A stretch of 60,000 nucleotides of DNA from Symbiodinium natans (Eukaryota; Sar; Dinophyceae; Suessiales; Symbiodiniaceae): contig CAJNDS010000136.1 in assembly GCA_905221605.1 (NCBI GenBank), forward strand, positions 511,001 to 571,000. Reading direction: 5' to 3'. The translations under genes and the position numbers were made by a program. Numbering within the stretch: the stretch's first letter is position 1; each line of letters begins with the position of its first letter. The notes below the pieces were generated by a model. The model saw nothing but the letters and a program-made list of their open reading frames with translations. It did no database searches and was not told the DNA's origin. Shown piece after piece: positions 50,801-56,800 of this stretch.

Positions 50801-53800
50801 CTTGTACTTTTCTTGCATTTTTCTTGTAATTTTCTTGTATGTTCCTTGTGTTTTTCTTGTATTTTCTTGTATATTTCTTGTATTTTTCTTGTATTTTTCT
50901 TGTATTTTTTTTGTATTTTTCTTGTATTGTCTTGTAAGTTGCTTGTGTTTTTTTTTGTGATTTTCTTGTGTTTTTCTTGCACTTTGTTCGGCTGGCGTTT
51001 CTGCGCTCGTATTTTTCTTGCATTCCCCGTTTGTGTTTTCTTGTATTTCTTCTTGTATTTATTTAGTTTTACTAAAACCCAATACTTCTGGCACCACGCC
51101 CGTCACAAGTTTAGGGTTTAGGGTTTAGGGTTTAGTAAGCCCACTACTTGGCTCGGGGCGTGCAGGATTTAGGCTTTAGGCTTTAGGGTTTAGGGTTCAG
51201 GGTTCAGGGTTTAGGGTCTAGGGTTTAGGGTTTTAGAAAGGCTGCGTAGAGTAACTTCCGAAGTTAAGGGTACCTTATTGGGGCCCGAAATTATAAATAA
51301 AAGGGACATCCTACTATTTGGAGGTCTTTGTTTCTTTTAGGGGTCCCTTATTTTTGAGGTAACCCCCAATTTTGGGCTTAGAGTGCAGCGTTCCGGGTTT
51401 ACTACAATCTCTATTACCTTGTGGACCACATGAACCCGAAAATTCGGGTCATCTACCCTATGCTACTATAATCCCTATTAAGGTAGATGAACCCTAAACC
51501 CTTTCAGGAATCATGTGGCAAGGTAAGGACTGTTAGTACAAGGGGGAACATCCCAAAACAGACCGGCGATCGAAGGATGGAGATGAGCGACGAGACTGTG
51601 GAGGAGGTCCTCCAGGACGGCTCTGCGGTTGGGTTTAGGGTTTAGGGTTTGGGGTTTAGGGTTTAGGGTTTAGCGTTTAGGCAGCTTGTGCAGGGGAGAT
51701 CCACAAGCCTGATGCCAAAGAGGGTTTCGGATGAAATCCAGACAAATTCCTGAAACCAAGACCCTAGCTCATACCCCTCGTACGATCTAGTATTCAATTT
51801 TGATAAGAAATGTTGGTTCAGGGTTAGTAATATACCACCATCGGACAAGTAGGTGCCGCAAAAGCAGGAGCTGCAGTTGCAGGTCTTGGTCGGCTTTTGG
51901 GCTTCGGGGCTGGGATTTTAGGTATCGTAGGAAAGCAGCGGCCCAGTTTCTGCGAGCTTTCTGGACATCACGGAGCTCTCCGCAGATCAAACTCTCTATG
52001 CCCTAAATCTTATGCAAAACGGCGCGCTCAAACCTCCACCCCTGAGACTCCCAAACCCCAATCTCTAGGCACCCTGCACTCCCTGCCACTCCCTACCCTA
52101 GTTAAACCCACCCTAAACCATACATTGTTGAACTCGAACTCCTCTTTTGATCTTCCACACAATCGGTGCGTGTAGGTGTGCACAAAAGTGACAGAACAAG
52201 GTATTTTCGGTATGTATTTCGAATGATTTAGGGTTTAGGGTTTAGGGTTTAGGGTTTAGGGTTTAGGGTTTAGGGTTTAGGGTGCATAGAGCCCTTGGGG
52301 AAGAGGTTGGAGCTCCGACATAGAACCTGATCTGGGCGGTCTGTGCTGCCCACAGTGCCCAAAAAAGAACCAGCCAACGGGTTTAGAGTTTAGGGTTTAG
52401 GGTTTAGGGTTTAGGGGTTAGGGGTTAGGGTTCCCGAAGCCCCAGACTTTCGCGCAAAAGGAGTGTGAGAAGAAGATCTCCAAGCTCTTGGGCCACTCGG
52501 CATGAGATTGGGAGGTGAGTTTGCAACTTAGGAGGAAGGTCGGCGCACGTCTAATTTCTACAGAGCCCTGAACTCCTGAGACATCTTGTAGGAGCTACCC
52601 TGAACCCTAAACCCTTTCAACCAGGAGCTGGAAGTCCTCCCTAAACCCTAAACCCTAAACCCTAAACCCTAAACCCTAAACCCTAAACCCTAAACCCTTA
52701 ACCCTATAACCCTATAACCCTATAACCCTCTAAACCCTAAACCCTATAAACCCTTTACTTAAAGTCAATCCGATGAAGCCACTCCCAAACCCTAAACCCA
52801 AAAATGCCTTTGCTGACGCACTGACAATTCAATGCGATGAAGCCAGGAGTGTCTGGAAATCCTGTCTTTCTTGCGGAGGGTTTAGGGTTTAGGGTTCAGG
52901 GTTCAGGGTTTAGGGTTTAGGGTTTTAGGGTTTAGGGTTTAGGGTTTGGAGACTTGGGGATTTAGGGTTTTTTTCGGCTTAGAGTTTCAGGTTTAGGGTT
53001 TTAAGTTGATAAGGGTTGTGGTTGGCAACCGACCAACTGTACTATTCTAGGACCCAGAGTAGGCCCTTATTCCATTCTTGTAGGGTGTAGGTTCCATTCT
53101 ACGCACTTTCAAGTAAACCGCCAAAAGCGTACCCTATTTCCTCCTAGGTTCCTCTTGGGTCTAGGGGGTACGCCGTTTCTACTGTTATACCGTATACCCC
53201 AAAGAGAAACCCCTCAAAAGCCACCTCTAAAAAGGGTACCCCTATGTCGGACACCCGCATACATGCCAGTCAGTTGGGGGTTGCAAGCCTTGGCAGTTTT
53301 CAGCTAGCATATGACGGCCCAAGAACTCTCCGTGCATCCACCTTGCCCCGGAAACCCTACACCTGAACCTTATATCCTGAACCCAAAAACCCTATATCTT
53401 TATCCCGAAACCCTTAATCCTAAAAACCCTAAACCCCAAAACCCTGAACCTTATCTCCTAAACCCCAAGCCATACTTCCTAAGCCCGAAACCCTATATGA
53501 TCCTCCCTGAACGCGCCGAAAACGAAGCCAAGGTATGACTGCCCGCGTCGAGGACAGCGATGGGGTCTATAGGGCTCCTTGTGTCGGGGGTGCATGGATA
53601 CTGCGGGCTCCCTAAACCCTAAACCCTAAACCCTAAACCCTAAACCCTAAACCCTAAGCCCTAAGCCCTAAGCCCTAAGCCCTAAACCGAAACCCCAAGC
53701 CCTAAGCCCTAAACCCTAAACCCTAATCCCCTAAACCCTAAACCGCTAGACCGAAAAGGCTAAGCTTGCTGGCGTCTGAGGGTTTTCTGGTTCAGGATGC

Positions 53801-56800
53801 TTCCAGAGGGGTTTAGGGGTTAAGGTTGCTAGGATGCCCAGTATTGCCCTTATTCCCTTTTTTTGGGGGGGTTAGGTTCCCTTATAAGCCCCTTTAAGCA
53901 AAAAAGGGCACCCTTTTTAAGCCTAGGTTACTGGGCAGCCTAGGTTTAGACACTTTTGGGGTTTAGGGTTTAGGGTTAGGTCCGATTCAGCTTATCAATC
54001 CTGAAGGAGGTTAGCGAGCACCAGCGTCAAATCGACGAGGAGCGATACGAGGAGAAGCGTGGCCGCGGTTAGAAACCCTAAGGGTCCATTGTACCTAAAT
54101 GTGGAATACTTGGTTCCTAACGTACCTCCTATTTAGGGACTTTAGGGCCCAAGTACATATACTAATGAGGTACATGGACCCTGCGGCAAATTGCACGCAT
54201 GGAGGTTTCCGAACTGAGGGGTACCAAATTGGGGTCCTTGTGATAAGGCAATCCTTCTATTTGGGGGACTATATTCGGGGTCCCTGATTTTCGTAAACCC
54301 CCACACATTTATCTTCACGCGTGCGTCATCCCATGGCACACATGGGGTTTAGTCTAATAACTGGGCACCGCATGGGTTGTGAGTTTGATTTGTGAGTGTA
54401 CCTCTTCCGGATACCAGGAGGGGCCCCCTTACTCCTACTAACTATAGTTAAGTTAAGGGACTTATCACCTAATTTAGGATCCTTATAACCCAATTTAGGG
54501 TGCTTAGAACTCTACTTATAACTAGGGGGCCCCTCCTTGTAGGTGCGTGAACCACGAAGTGCGGGCACAAGCATGGCAAGGCCCATGGCCGCCGAGGCAC
54601 AAAGCCGTTTCGGCCCATCTCAGGAGCGTTTTTTGTAAGCTGATGGGCCAGATTTAGGGTTTAGGGTTTAGGGTTTAGGGTTTAGGGGGTCCGGGCGAAA
54701 CGAACACGAGCAAAGCAAAAACCTTGCACGGATGTTGGGGTGAACACATACTTCAGGGTTGGGGGTTGAGGGTTCTTGGTACCCCAAACCCGAAACCCTA
54801 AACCCTAAACGTAGCAGCCAAGGAAGCTGATGATGAGGAGCCAATCCGAGGCTGGCCTTGGTCTTGAAGAGAGCTTTCAGGGGGTTAAGGGTTTAAGGGT
54901 TTAGGCGTTTTAGGGTTTAGGGGTTTAGGGGTTTAGGGGTTTAGGGCGTAGGGGTTTAGGGTTTAGGGTTTAGGATTTAGGTTTGAGGGTTCAGTTTTTT
55001 GGGGTTTACGGGTTTAGTGTTTAGGGCTTAGGGCTCTGGAGCTCCATGGTCGGGTTCGAGCACTTACCCTGCTAGTACTACAAGAGGGAGGTGGTTTAGG
55101 GTTTAGGGTTTAGGGTTTAGGGTTTAGGGTTAGGGTTTAGGGTTTAGCGTTTAGGGTATTAGGCTCCGTGCATCCTTTTGTGTCACCTGAAGGTTCATGG
55201 TTTTTCGTGTAGCGAATTTCCCGACTTTTGGAGAAGCAGCGACTTAAACCGTGCACTGCGTCCGCGTCCTGGCGGTTTCTCGACATGCCAGACGTAATGC
55301 TGTCGGGCTCTAAAGAACCAAGTACTGAGGTTCAGGGTTGTAGGGTTTAGGATAGGGTTTATAGGGTTTGTGGGGTTTACAGGAGCTTATAGGGTTTATA
55401 GGGTTTAGGTTTCAGTGGTCGCCGTTTTGGGCAGTTTGGTTTTAAGACTCCTTCGGCTCGCTTGCGAGGCTGCAGCCTGCAACCCTAAGCACTATTGGTG
55501 CGGGCGGGTGGGGTGGGGTAAAGGGGTTTAGGGTTGTATCCTGGAACTCAAAACCAAAACCCCAGATCCGTTGCTTCCCTAATCCCTAGACCGCAATCCC
55601 TAACCTTTACACCCTAAACACTCCACCCTTCCCGAAAACCCAGCCCCTCCTCCACCCCCCACTTGCCCGAGAAACGCTGCCCCTAAACCCTAAACCCTGG
55701 CGGACCATGAGGCGAGGATCAAGCTGACGGACAAGGAGGAGGACAACGAGGACGACGATGATTTCGAGGAGGAGCGGACGTGTGGGGGGGAGCGCTTAGG
55801 GTTTAGGGTTTTGGGGGGTTAGGGTTTAGGGTTGGGCTTTAGGGTTTAATGTTGGACTCGCTTTAGTGTGCAGGGGTCCCCCCCCCAAAACAATTTTGGG
55901 GTTTTCGGGGATCCTTAATAATGTGGGATGGGGTTGTCGTCGTCGTAGTAGTACTAGTAGTACCAGTAGTAACCCTAAACCAGCCTTCAGCTTCTTTTTG
56001 TTAAGGGCAGAACCCCTTTTTTCACCAACCGGCACCCCCAGCCGGGACAACATCGCATAATTGTGAACCACCCTAAACACTGGGGGGTTCTGTATAAGAT
56101 TTTCGGAACATCGCAGAATAGCGGTCCCATCCACTAAAGCGGGTGCAACATTAGGGTTGGGGGGTTTAGGGGCCGCAACAGAGCTACGTCTCCTGCGTCT
56201 CCGAAACGTTTTGGCTTTCGGGTTTAGGGTTTAGGGAGAAGGGTTTAGGGTTTAGGGTTCAGTTTGGGGTTTGGGGGTTTGGGGGTTTGGGTTCCCTCTA
56301 GGGCTGAAGAGTGAGGCATCCCAGTCTCCTGGTTCAAGGATGGCTTTTGGGGTTTAACCTCTGGGGTTTTAGGGTTTAGGGTTTAGGGTTTAGGGTTCCC
56401 CTAACGAACAACTCACCCGGAACCTGTAGCCTCGAGCTTAGCCCAGACCCCATGGAACCCCGCACGCCCTACATGTGGAGACCCTGTTGTGAGAGTCGAA
56501 ACTTGGTGGCCCAAATGGTACCCTTTACCCCTTTTTTGTGTTGGTTCAAGGTTCCCTTATAAGGTAGCCAACCCCACAAAAGGGGTGCCCTTATTCAGAT
56601 GGTTGCTGTGGGATGTTCCCCCTTATACTAACAGTCCTTAATCGGGATTCTAGTAGGGGGTACTATAATCCCCATTAAGGACTGCTAGCATAAGGGGGAA
56701 CATCGCAACGGTTACTTATGCTACGAAGACAATATATGGAACCCACGTCACTTTTTGTTGGGAGAAATCTTTTGACCAGCCCTAAACCCTAAGCCCTAAA

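Noticed and set aside
49602-51121. Several frames of 120-216 codons on both strands
   Set aside because: All are translations of Lys/Asn/Thr- or Phe/Val/Cys-type low-complexity satellite and poly-G tracts.
53311-53538. Frame ending ERAENEAK before GTATGA
   Set aside because: The last residues look exon-like and could belong to the docking tail, but most of the frame is degenerate CCCTAAA and no acceptor lies close to the exon-like part.
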